A stretch of 64,000 nucleotides of DNA from Pseudomonas orientalis. GTDB taxonomy: Bacteria; Pseudomonadota; Gammaproteobacteria; Pseudomonadales; Pseudomonadaceae. Where the stretch lies: assembly GCF_002934065.1 (NCBI RefSeq), contig NZ_CP018049.1:618501-682500 (forward strand), in the 5' to 3' direction. Shown here in pieces: positions 48,504 to 57,933 of the stretch. The position numbers and the translations under genes were made by a program. Position 1 is the first letter of the stretch. Each line of letters begins with the position of its first letter. The notes under the pieces are model-generated. The model was not told where the DNA came from, ran no database searches, and saw only the letters and a program-made list of their open reading frames with translations.

Positions 48504-49343
48504 TCATGTGCTCCAGATTCGTGGTGCGACTGCTTCGCGGCCCAGCAGCGCCGGGCGTAACAACCGCCATAAATCAATCAACCACCCTCGCGCCAGCAGC
48601 GCTTCACTGGCAAGGCAACGCGCCACCAGCAACCCGGGCAATTGGGTCAGGTCGCCGCGCACCGCGTGTGGCAGTGAGCGGCAGTGTTCGAGCAATTGGG
48701 GATCGATCTCACCGGTCACCAGCAACGTGGCGAACACCGGTTGCCCGTCCAACCCGATGGGCGAATCCAGCAAGCCATCGGCGCCCACAATGCGCTGGCG
48801 CTCATGCCAGAGCAACTGGCCGTCGCGGCGGATATCCAGGTGCGATTGAAAGTGGCCGAGGTCGAAGCGCTCGTCACTGGCGGGGCGTCCGAGGGCGACC
48901 ACATCCCAGTAAAACAGCCGGGCATCGCCTTGCAGGTCGATGCGCGTGGTGAGTTCGGCCTGGGCGGCGCTGAACACGATGGTTTCCTGTGGCAGCCATT
49001 CCAGCGTCGCGCCGGCCTCGACGGTCAACTCGACGTGCTGAAATGCCGGGCCGCCGGCGCGGTACCACTTGGCTGCGCCGGGGCTGGTCAACTGCGCCCA
49101 GGCATCGGCGCCGACGTGGGCGCTGATGTCCAGGCGATCGCCACCGGCAATCCCGCCGGGCGGGTGCACGATGATGTGCTGGCACACCTCGGGGCCTTCG
49201 GCGTACAGGTGCTTTTGCACCCGCAGCGGGCCAAGGTGGCGGCGCATGACCGGGCGCGTGGTGTCGCCGAAACGCGCATAGCCCAGTTCCAGCTCGGCGT
49301 GCCAGCTGGGGGTGAACAGGGCAGGGGAAACGGGCAGGTTCAT
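48504..49343 (-). CDS. ureD: Urease accessory protein UreD
   Basis: Encodes 279 residues. Beta-rich UreD signatures are HHL-type [44 protein letters not shown] and [12 protein letters not shown]. It is the scaffold of the UreDFG complex that docks on apo-urease for nickel delivery. It lies just downstream of urtE and upstream of ureA, linking urea import and urease genes in one direction. Confidence 0.95.
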   Translation of the reverse strand: MNLPVSPALFTPSWHAELELGYARFGDTTRPVMRRHLGPLRVQKHLYAEGPEVCQHIIVHPPGGIAGGDRLDISAHVGADAWAQLTSPGAAKWYRAGGPAFQHVELTVEAGATLEWLPQETIVFSAAQAELTTRIDLQGDARLFYWDVVALGRPASDERFDLGHFQSHLDIRRDGQLLWHERQRIVGADGLLDSPIGLDGQPVFATLLVTGEIDPQLLEHCRSLPHAVRGDLTQLPGLLVARCLASEALLARGWLIDLWRLLRPALLGREAVAPRIWST

Positions 49344-49374
49344 GGCGCAGTGCTTATCGTCAGGAGGCTACAGA

Positions 49375-50073
49375 TTAGATGGTTACGAGACCGCGTACAC
49401 CCTCGCTTTCCATATTTTCACCACGACCCTGCTGCACGATCTCGCCGCGTGACATCACCAGGTACTGGTCGGCCAGTTCGGCGGCAAAATCATAGAACTG
49501 CTCCACCAGCAGGATCGCCATATCGCCACGGGCGGCGAGTTGCTTGATGACGGCGCCGATTTCCTTGATCACTGATGGCTGGATACCTTCGGTGGGTTCG
49601 TCGAGGATCAACAGGCGCGGACGGCTGGCCAGGGCGCGGCCGATCGCCAACTGCTGCTGCTGGCCACCGGACAAGTCGCCGCCGCGGCGATGCTTCATTT
49701 GCAGCAGTACCGGAAACAGTTCGTAGATGAAGGCGGGCACTTCCCTGGCTTGCGAGCCGGGGAAGCGCGACAGGCCCATCAGCAGGTTTTCTTCCACGGT
49801 CAGGCGCGCGAAAATCTCGCGTCCTTGCGGCACATAAGCGATCCCGGCATGCACACGCTGATGCGGCTTGAAACCGGTAATGGTCTTGCCTTCCCAGTTC
49901 ACTGCGCCTTCCTTGGCCGGCAGCAGGCCCATCAGGCACTTGAGCAGGGTGGTCTTGCCCACGCCGTTGCGCCCGAGCAGGCAGGTGACTTCGCCGATCT
50001 TCACATCGAAGGACAGCCCGCGCAGGATGTGGCTACCGCCGTAGTATTGGTGCAGCTTGTCGACTTGCAGCAT
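49375..50073 (-). CDS. urtE: Urea ABC transporter ATPase UrtE
   Basis: Encodes 232 residues from ATG 50073 with GAGGAGG eight bases upstream. Walker A is GRNGVGKT, the signature LSGGQQQQLAIGRAL and Walker B LLILDEPTEGIQPS, with the H-loop VEQFYDFA. It is LivF-like. It belongs to urtABCDE and is separated from urtD by a second-family REP doublet. Confidence 0.95.
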   Translation of the reverse strand: MLQVDKLHQYYGGSHILRGLSFDVKIGEVTCLLGRNGVGKTTLLKCLMGLLPAKEGAVNWEGKTITGFKPHQRVHAGIAYVPQGREIFARLTVEENLLMGLSRFPGSQAREVPAFIYELFPVLLQMKHRRGGDLSGGQQQQLAIGRALASRPRLLILDEPTEGIQPSVIKEIGAVIKQLAARGDMAILLVEQFYDFAAELADQYLVMSRGEIVQQGRGENMESEGVRGLVTI

Positions 50074-50096
50074 TCCAAAAACCTCCTCAATCCCCT

Positions 50097-50196
50097 GTAG
50101 GAGCGAGCTTGCTCGCGAAAAACCTGAGGGCACCGCGTGCATTCAGAATGCCCGCGCTATCGTTGACGATCTTCGCGAGCAAGCTCGCTCCTACAG
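50097..50196. repeat. Second-family REP doublet between urtD and urtE
   Basis: GTAGGAGCGAGCTTGCTCGC at 50097 and its inverse ending at 50196. The same family occurs at 35177-35275. Confidence 0.93.
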
Positions 50197-50206
50197 GAAA
50201 ACCACC

Positions 50207-51028
50207 TTAGCGACCGAGGTAAACCTCGATCACCCGCTCATTTTCCTGCACCTGTTCCAGCGACCCTTCGGCCAATACGCTGCCCTGGTGCAACACGGTG
50301 ACGTGGTCGGCAATCGAGCCGACAAAGCCCATGTCGTGCTCCACCACCATCAACGAATGCTTGCCGGCCAGGCGCTTGAACAGTTCAGCGGTGAATTCGG
50401 TTTCGGCGTCGGTCATGCCCGCCACCGGTTCATCCAGCAGCAACAGTTGCGGGTCCTGCATCAGCAGCATGCCGATTTCGAGGAACTGCTTCTGGCCGTG
50501 GGACAGCAAACCGGCGGGCCGATGCACCGAGGCGGTGAGGCGGATGGTGTCGAGCACTTCATCGATGCGGTCTTTCTGCTCGCCACTCAGGCGTGCGCGC
50601 AGGCTGGCCCACACCGACTTGTCGGTCTTCTGCGCCAGCTCCAGGTTTTCGAACACGCTCAACGCCTCGAACACGGTCGGCTTCTGGAACTTGCGACCGA
50701 TGCCGGCCTGGGCGATCTGCACCTCGCTCATGCCGGTCAAGTCCAGGGTTTCGCCGAACCAGGCGTTGCCGTGGTTGGGCCGGGTCTTGCCGGTGATCAC
50801 GTCCATCAGCGTGGTCTTGCCCGCGCCGTTGGGGCCGATGATGCAGCGCAGTTCACCGACGCCGATGTAGAGGTTGAGGTCGTTGAGCGCCTTGAAACCA
50901 TCGAAGCTGACGCTGATGTCTTCCAGGGTCAGGATGGTGCCGTGGCGCGTATTCAGGCCCTTGCCGGCCGCCTGGCCGATACCGATCGCATCGCGGCCGC
51001 TGCCTGCGTCGAAAATAGGTTCAAGCAT
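50207..51028 (-). CDS. urtD: Urea ABC transporter ATPase UrtD
   Basis: Encodes 273 residues from ATG 51028, which has GAGGA at six bases; an upstream ATG at 51040 overlaps the urtC stop but has no better site. Walker A is GPNGAGKT, the signature LSHGQKQFLEIGMLL and Walker B LLLLDEPVAGM, with the H-loop VEHDMGFV. It is LivG-like and pairs with UrtE to power urea import. Confidence 0.94.
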   Translation of the reverse strand: MLEPIFDAGSGRDAIGIGQAAGKGLNTRHGTILTLEDISVSFDGFKALNDLNLYIGVGELRCIIGPNGAGKTTLMDVITGKTRPNHGNAWFGETLDLTGMSEVQIAQAGIGRKFQKPTVFEALSVFENLELAQKTDKSVWASLRARLSGEQKDRIDEVLDTIRLTASVHRPAGLLSHGQKQFLEIGMLLMQDPQLLLLDEPVAGMTDAETEFTAELFKRLAGKHSLMVVEHDMGFVGSIADHVTVLHQGSVLAEGSLEQVQENERVIEVYLGR

Positions 51029-51036
51029 GACGTTCC

Positions 51037-52104
51037 TCATTTCTTCAACAGGCCGATAACGCCCTTGGGCAGGTACAGCGTGACGATGATGAACAGCGCC
51101 CCGAGGAAGAACAGCCAGTACTCAGGGAACGCCACGGTGAACCAGCTCTTCATGCCGTTCACCACCCCGGCGCCGAGCAGTGGGCCGATCAGCGTGCCAC
51201 GCCCGCCCAGCGCCACCCACACGGCGGCTTCGATGGAGTTGGTCGGCGACATTTCGCCGGGGTTGATGATGCCCACCTGCGGCACATACAACGCGCCCGC
51301 CAAACCACACAGCACCGCGCTCAGCACCCACACGAACAGCTTGAAGCCACGCGGGTCATAGCCGCAGAACATCAGGCGGTTTTCCGCGTCACGCAGTGCG
51401 GTGAGCACGCGGCCGAATTTGCTGCGCGCCAGGCGCCAGCCGATGTACAGGCTGGCCACCAGCAGCAGTACCGTGGCCACGAACAACACCGCCCGCGTGC
51501 CAGGTTCAGTGATGCCAAAGCCGAGGATGCTGCGGAAATTGGTAAAGCCGTTATTGCCGCCAAACCCGGTTTCATTGCGAAAGAACAACAGCATCCCGGC
51601 AAAGGTCAGGGCCTGGGTCATGATCGAGAAATACACGCCCTTGATCCGTGAGCGGAAAGCGAAGAAGCCGAACACCAGGGCCAGCAAGCCCGGCGCCAGG
51701 ACCACCAGGCACAGCGCCCACCAGAAGTGTTGAGTGCCCACCCAGTACCAGGGCAATTTGCTCCACGACAGAAACGTCATGAACGCCGGCAACTCATCGC
51801 CCGATGCCTGGCGCATCAGGTACATGCCCATGGCATAACCACCGAGGGCGAAGAACAGGCCGTGGCCGAGGGACAACATGCCGGCGTAACCCCACACCAG
51901 GTCCAGCGCCAGTGCGACGATGGCATAGCAGAGAATCTTGCCGACCAGGGTCAGGGTATAGGCTGACACATGCAGCGGGTTTTCCGGCGACAGCAGCGAA
52001 CCCAAGGGCAGAGCCAGCAGCAGCAACAGGATCACCGCGCCCACTGCAATCGTCACCTTGGGGCCGGCCTTTTGCGTGGCCGTTAGCATCAATGGCTGAT
52101 TCAT
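51037..52104 (-). CDS. urtC: Urea ABC transporter permease UrtC
   Basis: Encodes 355 residues from ATG 52104, which overlaps the urtB TGA by one base (TGATG). About ten membrane segments are visible, with the LivM-type core YAIVALALDLVWGYAGMLSLGHGLFFALGGYAMGMYLM, the loop GRVLTALRDAENRLMFCGYDPRGFKL and the C-terminal LFFLGALFIIVTLYLPKGVIGL. It pairs with UrtB to form the urea channel. Confidence 0.95.
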   Translation of the reverse strand: MNQPLMLTATQKAGPKVTIAVGAVILLLLLALPLGSLLSPENPLHVSAYTLTLVGKILCYAIVALALDLVWGYAGMLSLGHGLFFALGGYAMGMYLMRQASGDELPAFMTFLSWSKLPWYWVGTQHFWWALCLVVLAPGLLALVFGFFAFRSRIKGVYFSIMTQALTFAGMLLFFRNETGFGGNNGFTNFRSILGFGITEPGTRAVLFVATVLLLVASLYIGWRLARSKFGRVLTALRDAENRLMFCGYDPRGFKLFVWVLSAVLCGLAGALYVPQVGIINPGEMSPTNSIEAAVWVALGGRGTLIGPLLGAGVVNGMKSWFTVAFPEYWLFFLGALFIIVTLYLPKGVIGLLKK

Positions 52105-53606
52105 CAGCCGATCACCCGTCCTTTCAGTGCGAAGAGTCCCTGCGGGCGTTTCTGGATAAACAGAATGATCAGCGCAAGGATCAAAATCTTGCCGAGCACC
52201 GCACCGATCTGCGGTTCCAGGATCTTGTTGGCGATCCCCAGGCCAAAGGCCGCCGTCACGCTGCCGGCCAACTGGCCGACACCGCCCAGCACTACCACCA
52301 GGAACGAGTCGATAATGTAGCTCTGGCCCAGGTCCGGGCCGACGTTGCCGACCTGGCTCAGCGCCACGCCGCCCAGGCCCGCGATGCCGGAGCCGAGGCC
52401 GAAGGCAAGCATGTCCACCCGCCCCGTGGGCACGCCGCAGCAGGCCGCCATGTTGCGGTTCTGGGTGACGGCGCGCACGTTGAGGCCCAGGCGCGTCTTG
52501 TTCAGCAGCAGCCAGGTCAACACCACCACGAACAGCGCGAATGCAATGATCACGAGACGGTTGTACGGCAGCACCAGGTTGGGCAGCACTTGAATGCCGC
52601 CGGACAACCATTGTGGGTTGGACACTTCAACGTTCTGCGCACCGAACACCAGGCGCACCAACTGAATCAGCATCAGGCTGATGCCCCAGGTGGCGAGCAG
52701 GGTTTCCAATGGCCGGCCATACAGATGACGAATCACCGTGCGCTCCAGCGCCATGCCGATGGCGGCGGTGACGAAGAACGCCACCGGCAGGGCGATCAGC
52801 GGGTAGAACTCGATGGCCTGGGGCACGTAGCGCTGCATCAGCAACTGCACCACGTAGGTGGAATAGGCGCCGAGCATCAGCATCTCGCCGTGGGCCATAT
52901 TGATCACGCCAAGCAGGCCGAAGGTGATCGCCAGGCCCAGGGCCGCGAGCAATAGAATCGAGCCCAGCGACATACCGCTGAAGGCCTGGCCGAGGATTTC
53001 ACCGAACATCAACTTGCGTTTGACCTGGGCCAGGCTGGTTTCGGCGGCGGTATGCACGGCGGCATCGGTTTCGACGCCGGGCGCGAGCAAGGCTTCCAGG
53101 CGAGTGCGGGCCAGCGGGTCGCCGGTGCTGCCGAGCAAGCGCACGGCGGCCAGGCGCACCACCGGGTCGGTGTCGACCAATTGCAGGTTGGCCAGGGCCA
53201 GGCTGAGGGCGCTGTGCACATCCTCATTGGTCTCGGCGGCGACCTGCTGGTCGAGGAATTTCAGTTGCGCAGGCACTGCGCTTTTTTGCAGGGTACGCGC
53301 AGCACTCAAGCGCACCTTGGGGTCGGCGGCGAGCAATTGCTGGCTGGCTTGTACATTGTCGATCAGGCCGCGCAGACGGTTGTTCAGGCGCAGGGTTTTG
53401 GTTTCGCCGTTGAGCGTGAGCTGGCCTTGCTGCAGGGCGTCCACCAGCTCGATGCGCGCAGGATCGGGGTTGGCGGCCCACGCCTGGAGGAGTTTGGCTT
53501 GCTGCACCGGGTTGGCGGCAAGGAAGTCGTCGGCGTCGCTGGCGTGTGCGGCCAGGGGCAGCAACAACAGCACGGCGAGGATGAAACGGTGGAGGGCAGT
53601 GGGCAT
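52104..53606 (-). CDS. urtB: Urea ABC transporter permease UrtB
   Basis: Encodes 500 residues. A signal peptide (ILAVLLLLPLAAHASDA) is followed by a ~180-residue periplasmic region with HEAT-like repeats (DPKVRLSAARTLQ, DPVVRLAAVRLLG). The LivH-like permease begins near residue 205 (GSILLLAALGLAITFGLLGVINMAHGEMLMLGAY). The extension is a regular feature of UrtB. A REP doublet separates it from urtA, while urtB-urtC are translationally coupled. Confidence 0.95.
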   Translation of the reverse strand: MPTALHRFILAVLLLLPLAAHASDADDFLAANPVQQAKLLQAWAANPDPARIELVDALQQGQLTLNGETKTLRLNNRLRGLIDNVQASQQLLAADPKVRLSAARTLQKSAVPAQLKFLDQQVAAETNEDVHSALSLALANLQLVDTDPVVRLAAVRLLGSTGDPLARTRLEALLAPGVETDAAVHTAAETSLAQVKRKLMFGEILGQAFSGMSLGSILLLAALGLAITFGLLGVINMAHGEMLMLGAYSTYVVQLLMQRYVPQAIEFYPLIALPVAFFVTAAIGMALERTVIRHLYGRPLETLLATWGISLMLIQLVRLVFGAQNVEVSNPQWLSGGIQVLPNLVLPYNRLVIIAFALFVVVLTWLLLNKTRLGLNVRAVTQNRNMAACCGVPTGRVDMLAFGLGSGIAGLGGVALSQVGNVGPDLGQSYIIDSFLVVVLGGVGQLAGSVTAAFGLGIANKILEPQIGAVLGKILILALIILFIQKRPQGLFALKGRVIG

Positions 53607-53635
53607 ACAAAAATGTCCTGATCATACGGGGACAG

Positions 53636-53724
53636 TGTGGGAGGGGGCTTGCCCCCGATGGCAGTGTGTCAGTTGATGAATATAGGTCTGACACTCCGCT
53701 ATCGGGGGCAAGCCCCCTCCCACA
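53636..53724. repeat. REP doublet (REPIN) between urtA and urtB
   Basis: Tail-to-tail GGGGGCTTGCCCCC units directly follow the binding-protein gene, the same position as the doublet after the liv binding-protein gene. Confidence 0.95.
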
Positions 53725-53744
53725 TTTTTGACCTGTGGTGGGCT

Positions 53745-55010
53745 TCAGTTGCTCTTCACCGCATAGTCCGGCTTCTTGTCATTGCCCGGAATGTACGGGC
53801 TCCACGGCTGGGCGCGGATCGGCGCTTCGGTCTGCCACACCACCGAGAATTGCCCGTCGGCCTGGATCTCGCCAATCATCACCGGCTTGTGCAGGTGGTG
53901 GTTGGTCTTGTCCATGGTCAAGGTGAAGCCCGACGGTGCGGCGAAGGTCTGGCCGGCCAGCGCTTCACGCACTTTGTCGACGTCGGTGGACTTGGCTTTC
54001 TCCGCCGCCTGGGCCCACATATGAATGCCCACATAGGTGGCTTCCATCGGGTCGTTGGTCACGGCTTTGTCCGCGCCCGGCAGGTTGTGTTTCTTGGCGT
54101 AGGCTTTCCAATCGGCGACGAATTTCTGGTTAACCGGGTTCTCCACCGACTGGAAGTAGTTCCACGCCGCCAGGTTGCCCACCAGCGGCTTGGTGTCGAT
54201 GCCGCGCAGTTCTTCTTCACCCACGGAGAATGCCACCACCGGTACATCGGTCGCCTTCAGGCCCTGGTTGGCCAGTTCCTTGTAGAACGGCACATTGGAG
54301 TCGCCATTCACGGTGGAAATCACTGCGGTCTTGCCGCCGGCGGAGAACTTCTTGATGTTGGCGACGATGGTCTGGTAATCGCTGTGGCCGAACGGGGTGT
54401 AGACCTCTTCGATATCCTTGTCCGCCACGCCTTTGGCATGCAGGAACGAGCGCAGGATCTTGTTGGTGGTGCGCGGGTACACGTAGTCGGTGCCGAGCAG
54501 GAAGAAACGCTTGGCGCTGCCGCCTTCTTCGCTCATCAGGTATTCCACCGCCGGGATTGCCTGCTGGTTCGGCGCCGCACCGGTATAGAACACGTTCGGC
54601 GACATTTCCTCGCCTTCGTATTGCACCGGGTAGAACAGCAAGCCATTGAGTTCTTCGAACACCGGCAATACCGATTTACGCGACACCGAGGTCCAGCAGC
54701 CGAACACCACGGCGACCTTGTCCTGGGTCAGCAACTGCCGGCCTTTTTCCGCGAACAGCGGCCAGTTGGACGCCGGGTCCACCACCACCGGTTCGAGCAT
54801 CTTGCCGTTCACACCGCCCTTGGCGTTGATCTCGTCGATGGTCATCAGCGCCATGTCTTTAAGCGAGGTTTCGGAGATCGCCATGGTCCCGGACAACGAG
54901 TGCAGGATGCCGACCTTGATGGTCTCGGCGGCCTGGACGGTCCAGGTCAAGCCCATGGCCGCAATGGATGCCGACAGGGTGAATGCCTTGATCAAACTGC
55001 GACGCTTCAT
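53745..55010 (-). CDS. urtA: Urea ABC transporter binding protein UrtA
   Basis: Encodes 421 residues with GGAG eight bases before the ATG. The export signal MKRRSLIKAFTLSASIAAMGLTWTVQA has a twin-arginine-like RRSLIK motif. The mature part (ETIKVGILHSLSGTMAISE) is a type I binding protein with the UrtA pattern VVFGCWTSVSRKSVLPVFEE and FYPVQYEGEEMSPNVFYTGAAPNQQ. It captures urea in the periplasm for UrtBCDE. It is the first gene of the cluster, behind a sigma-54-like promoter. Confidence 0.96.
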   Translation of the reverse strand: MKRRSLIKAFTLSASIAAMGLTWTVQAAETIKVGILHSLSGTMAISETSLKDMALMTIDEINAKGGVNGKMLEPVVVDPASNWPLFAEKGRQLLTQDKVAVVFGCWTSVSRKSVLPVFEELNGLLFYPVQYEGEEMSPNVFYTGAAPNQQAIPAVEYLMSEEGGSAKRFFLLGTDYVYPRTTNKILRSFLHAKGVADKDIEEVYTPFGHSDYQTIVANIKKFSAGGKTAVISTVNGDSNVPFYKELANQGLKATDVPVVAFSVGEEELRGIDTKPLVGNLAAWNYFQSVENPVNQKFVADWKAYAKKHNLPGADKAVTNDPMEATYVGIHMWAQAAEKAKSTDVDKVREALAGQTFAAPSGFTLTMDKTNHHLHKPVMIGEIQADGQFSVVWQTEAPIRAQPWSPYIPGNDKKPDYAVKSN

Positions 55011-55063
55011 AGTGCGATCTCCGTGAACTCAACAAGGGTGTGAGGGACAAGTTGAGCAGGGGA

Positions 55064-55080
55064 TTGCAAGCGCTGTGCCG
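55064..55080 (-). promoter_or_regulatory. Sigma-54-like promoter of the urt operon
   Basis: Read on the minus strand, CGGCACAGCGCTTGCAA matches TGGCAC-N5-TTGCA except for the first base, with 10 bp between GG and GC. The predicted start is near 55054, 44 bases before urtA. Loose NtrC half-sites (GCACC at 55134, GGTGC at 55162 and 55172) lie upstream; I see no full NtrC palindrome. Confidence 0.75.
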
Positions 55081-55193
55081 AGTCGCCAAACCCCATGAAA
55101 TGCCTGGTTTGCCCACGCTTTTGCAGGCGTGACGCACCAGGAAATGGCAGGCGCAAGTGTCGGTGCGTGGCGGTGCGCTACAACGGGGCGCGC

Positions 55194-56204
55194 TCAGCGC
55201 CTGCGCATCAAGCCGATAAAAAACAGCCCGCCAATCGCTGCCGTCGCCACGCCAATCGGCAGGTCTTCAGGGGCGATCAGCGTGCGTGCCGCGACGTCGA
55301 CCCATACCAGGAACACACTGCCCAGCAGTACGCACACCGGCAGCAAGCGCCGGTGCTCGGCGCCTACCAGACGCCGGGCGATGTGCGGCACCATCAGGCC
55401 GACAAAGCCGATGGAGCCGCTGATCGACACCAGCACGCCGGTCATCAGCGACGCGATCAAAAACACCTTGAGCCGCACGTTGCGTGCGTTCAGGCCCAGG
55501 GTCACGGCGGTCTGTTCGCCGGCCATCAGGGCATTGAGCGGGCGCGCCATGCCCGATAGCAGGGCCAACCCAAGCACCACCGTGGCGGCGGGAATCGCCA
55601 GCAGTTCCCAGCGCGCCAGGCCCAGGCCGCCGAGCATCCAGAACATCACTGCTGAGGCGGCGCGGTGGTCGCCCATGAACAGCAGCAGGTTGGCCACTGC
55701 CATCATCACGAATGACACCGCCACGCCGCACAGCAGCAGGCGATCACTTTCCAGGCGGCCATTGCGACTGGCCACGGCCAGCACCACCAGCATGCTCAGC
55801 AGCGCGCCGATGAAGGCCGCAATGGGCAGGGTCAGCAGGCCGATGACTTCGCCCACATGCAGCACCACGATCACCGCGCCGAGGGTGGCGCCGGAGGTCA
55901 CGCCGAGCAAATGTGGATCGGCCAGCGGGTTACGCGTCACGGCCTGCAACACCGCGCCGATCAACGCCAGCCCGGCGCCCACCAAGGCGCCGAGCAGCAT
56001 GCGCGGCACGCGGATCAGCCAGACGATATGTTCCTGGCCCGCGCTCCAATTCACTTCACCGATGCCGCACGTCTTGTGCAGCAGGATCCGCCACACCACG
56101 TCCACGGGTACCCGCGCCGAGCCGAACCCCAGCGAGATCACGCAAGAGATCAGCAAAAACGCGCCCAGGGCACTCAGCAGCAAGGCGTAGCGACGGTCGA
56201 TCAT
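55194..56204 (-). CDS. FecCD-family iron/siderophore ABC permease
   Basis: Encodes 336 residues with about ten membrane helices. BtuC/FecD hallmarks are RVPRMLLGALVGAGLALIGAVLQAVTRNPLADPHLLGVTSGA and the coupling region GFVGLMVPHIARRLVGAEHRRLLP. It imports a chelated metal or corrinoid across the inner membrane with the adjoining binding protein and ATPase. Its start overlaps the binding-protein stop (ATGA). It is the last gene of the operon. Confidence 0.93.
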   Translation of the reverse strand: MIDRRYALLLSALGAFLLISCVISLGFGSARVPVDVVWRILLHKTCGIGEVNWSAGQEHIVWLIRVPRMLLGALVGAGLALIGAVLQAVTRNPLADPHLLGVTSGATLGAVIVVLHVGEVIGLLTLPIAAFIGALLSMLVVLAVASRNGRLESDRLLLCGVAVSFVMMAVANLLLFMGDHRAASAVMFWMLGGLGLARWELLAIPAATVVLGLALLSGMARPLNALMAGEQTAVTLGLNARNVRLKVFLIASLMTGVLVSISGSIGFVGLMVPHIARRLVGAEHRRLLPVCVLLGSVFLVWVDVAARTLIAPEDLPIGVATAAIGGLFFIGLMRRR

Positions 56205-57148
56205 TCGCCGTGGAACCCCTTGGCCAGGGCTTGCACCGCCAGCACGTTGTCGATACCCGGCGTGGCCTGCACGTACGGGATCACGATAAAGCGCCGGTTC
56301 CTGATGGCGTCCACCGATTGCAGGGCCGGGTTATCCAGCAGGAATTGCTCTTTCTGCTTGGCCGTGATTTCGCTGTAGTCGACGATCACGATCACCTGCG
56401 GGTTGCGCTCCACCACGGTTTCCCAGTTGACCCGGGTCCAGCTGGCGTCGACTTCGTCGAGGATATTGCGCCCGCCAGCGGCGTCGATTAACGCGTGTGG
56501 CATGCCCAGGCGTCCTGACGTCATGGCGCGGTCTTCGCCGCTGTCGTAAAGAAACACCCGTGGCTTGTCGGCGGGCAGGTCTTTTTGTACCTCGGCCACC
56601 TGCGCCTGCATCTGGGCGATCAGCGCGTTGGCACGGTCTTGTACGTCGAAGATCTTGCCCAGGTTGCGCAGGTCGTTATAGGTGTCTTCGAGTGTGGCAG
56701 CGGGGCGCTTCATCACGAACGCACACGACTCGGTCAGCTCATACACGTTGATACCCAAGGGTTGCAGGGTGTGCGGCGTGAGGTCGCCGCCCACGCGCAT
56801 GCCGTAGTCCCAACCGGCGAAGAAGAAATCCACGTTGGCATTGAGCAAGGTTTCCACTGATGGGTACTTGCTCGCCAGCTCCGGCAGGCCGTCGAGGATC
56901 GCGGCCATGTCCGGCGGCACTGACTTCCAGCCCGTCACGCCGCTGTAGCCGGCCATGTGTGGCTTGAGGCCCAGGGCGAGCATCATCTGGGTCATGTTGA
57001 TGTCGTGGCTGACCGCGTGTTGCGGGGCTTGCTGGAAGGTCACGTCGCGGTTGCAGCTCTTGATGGTCAGCGGGTAGTGGGTGGCTTCGGCGAGCGCTTG
57101 GGCAGTGGCGAACATCAGGGCGAGAGACAGCAGGGCGCGCAGGATCAT
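56201..57148 (-). CDS. Periplasmic metal-chelate binding protein (BtuF/FecB-like)
   Basis: Encodes 315 residues. The signal peptide spans about residues 1-20 (MILRALLSLALMFATAQALA). It is a type III binding-protein fold: VTFQQAPQHAVSHDINMTQMMLALGLKPHMAGY at the start and a central helix (LEDTYNDLRNLGKIFDVQDRANALIAQMQAQVAEVQ), with the conserved domain II near RVNWETVVERNPQVIVIVDY. Ligand identity is not readable. Stop and start overlap the neighbours by 4 bases on both sides. Confidence 0.9.
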   Translation of the reverse strand: MILRALLSLALMFATAQALAEATHYPLTIKSCNRDVTFQQAPQHAVSHDINMTQMMLALGLKPHMAGYSGVTGWKSVPPDMAAILDGLPELASKYPSVETLLNANVDFFFAGWDYGMRVGGDLTPHTLQPLGINVYELTESCAFVMKRPAATLEDTYNDLRNLGKIFDVQDRANALIAQMQAQVAEVQKDLPADKPRVFLYDSGEDRAMTSGRLGMPHALIDAAGGRNILDEVDASWTRVNWETVVERNPQVIVIVDYSEITAKQKEQFLLDNPALQSVDAIRNRRFIVIPYVQATPGIDNVLAVQALAKGFHGE

Positions 57149-57933
57149 GGTTGGGTTATCCAGGTGATTCGGGGGTAGCCGGACAAGGGATGGGTGTCGA
57201 TCAGGGCTTGGACGCCAAACACGTCGCGCAGCAACGCGGCGGTCAGCACTTCATGGGGCGTACCGCTGGCGACGATGCGCCCATGATGGATCACGTACAG
57301 GCGATCACAGAACGCGGCGGCCAGGTTCAGGTCGTGGATGCTCGCCAGGGTGCCGATGTTCAACTGCTTGACCAGCCTTAACAGCTCCAGCTGATAGCGC
57401 GGGTCGAGGTGGTTGGTCGGCTCATCGAGGATCAGCAGTTGCGGTTGCTGGGCCAGGGCGCGAGCCAGGATGACGCGCTGCTTTTCACCGCCCGAGAGGG
57501 TGGCGAACGCATGGTCTGCGAAACCCTGCATCCCCACCGACTGCAGTGCGTTGCGGATCAGTTGCTGGTCGTGCTGGGTGTCGCTGTCGAACAAACCCTT
57601 GTGGGGCGTGCGGCCCATGGCGACCACTTCATCCACGCGCAAGCCGAACGCGTCGGGGAATTCCTGCAGCACCACCGCGATGCGTCGCGCACACCACTTG
57701 GCGCTTTGCTTCCAGACGTTCTGGTGCTCAAGCATTACCTCGCCGCGCTCCGGCCGGGTGAATCGATAGGCGCAACGCAACAGGCTGGTCTTGCCGCTGC
57801 CGTTAGGCCCGATCAGGCCGACAAACTCCCCGGCAGCGACCTGCAGGCCGGCGTCACGCAGTTGGAACCGGTGAAGGCAGTGGTCGTGGCCGGGTGGAGT
57901 CCAGGCCAGGTCGGTGAGGGTGAGCGAGGTCAT
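57145..57933 (-). CDS. FecE/BtuD-type ABC transporter ATPase
   Basis: Encodes 262 residues from ATG 57933, which overlaps the TAA of the TonB receptor gene by one base; the long upstream extension of the frame lies inside that gene. Walker A is GPNGSGKT, the Q-loop VLQEFP, the signature LSGGEKQRVILARAL and Walker B LLILDEPTNHLD. It energises the permease encoded downstream. Confidence 0.94.
   Translation of the reverse strand: MTSLTLTDLAWTPPGHDHCLHRFQLRDAGLQVAAGEFVGLIGPNGSGKTSLLRCAYRFTRPERGEVMLEHQNVWKQSAKWCARRIAVVLQEFPDAFGLRVDEVVAMGRTPHKGLFDSDTQHDQQLIRNALQSVGMQGFADHAFATLSGGEKQRVILARALAQQPQLLILDEPTNHLDPRYQLELLRLVKQLNIGTLASIHDLNLAAAFCDRLYVIHHGRIVASGTPHEVLTAALLRDVFGVQALIDTHPLSGYPRITWITQP

Noticed and set aside
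53745..55010. UrtA as a general LIV-type amino-acid binding protein
   Set aside because: The UrtA-specific segments and linkage to urtBCDE and urease identify it as the urea binding protein.
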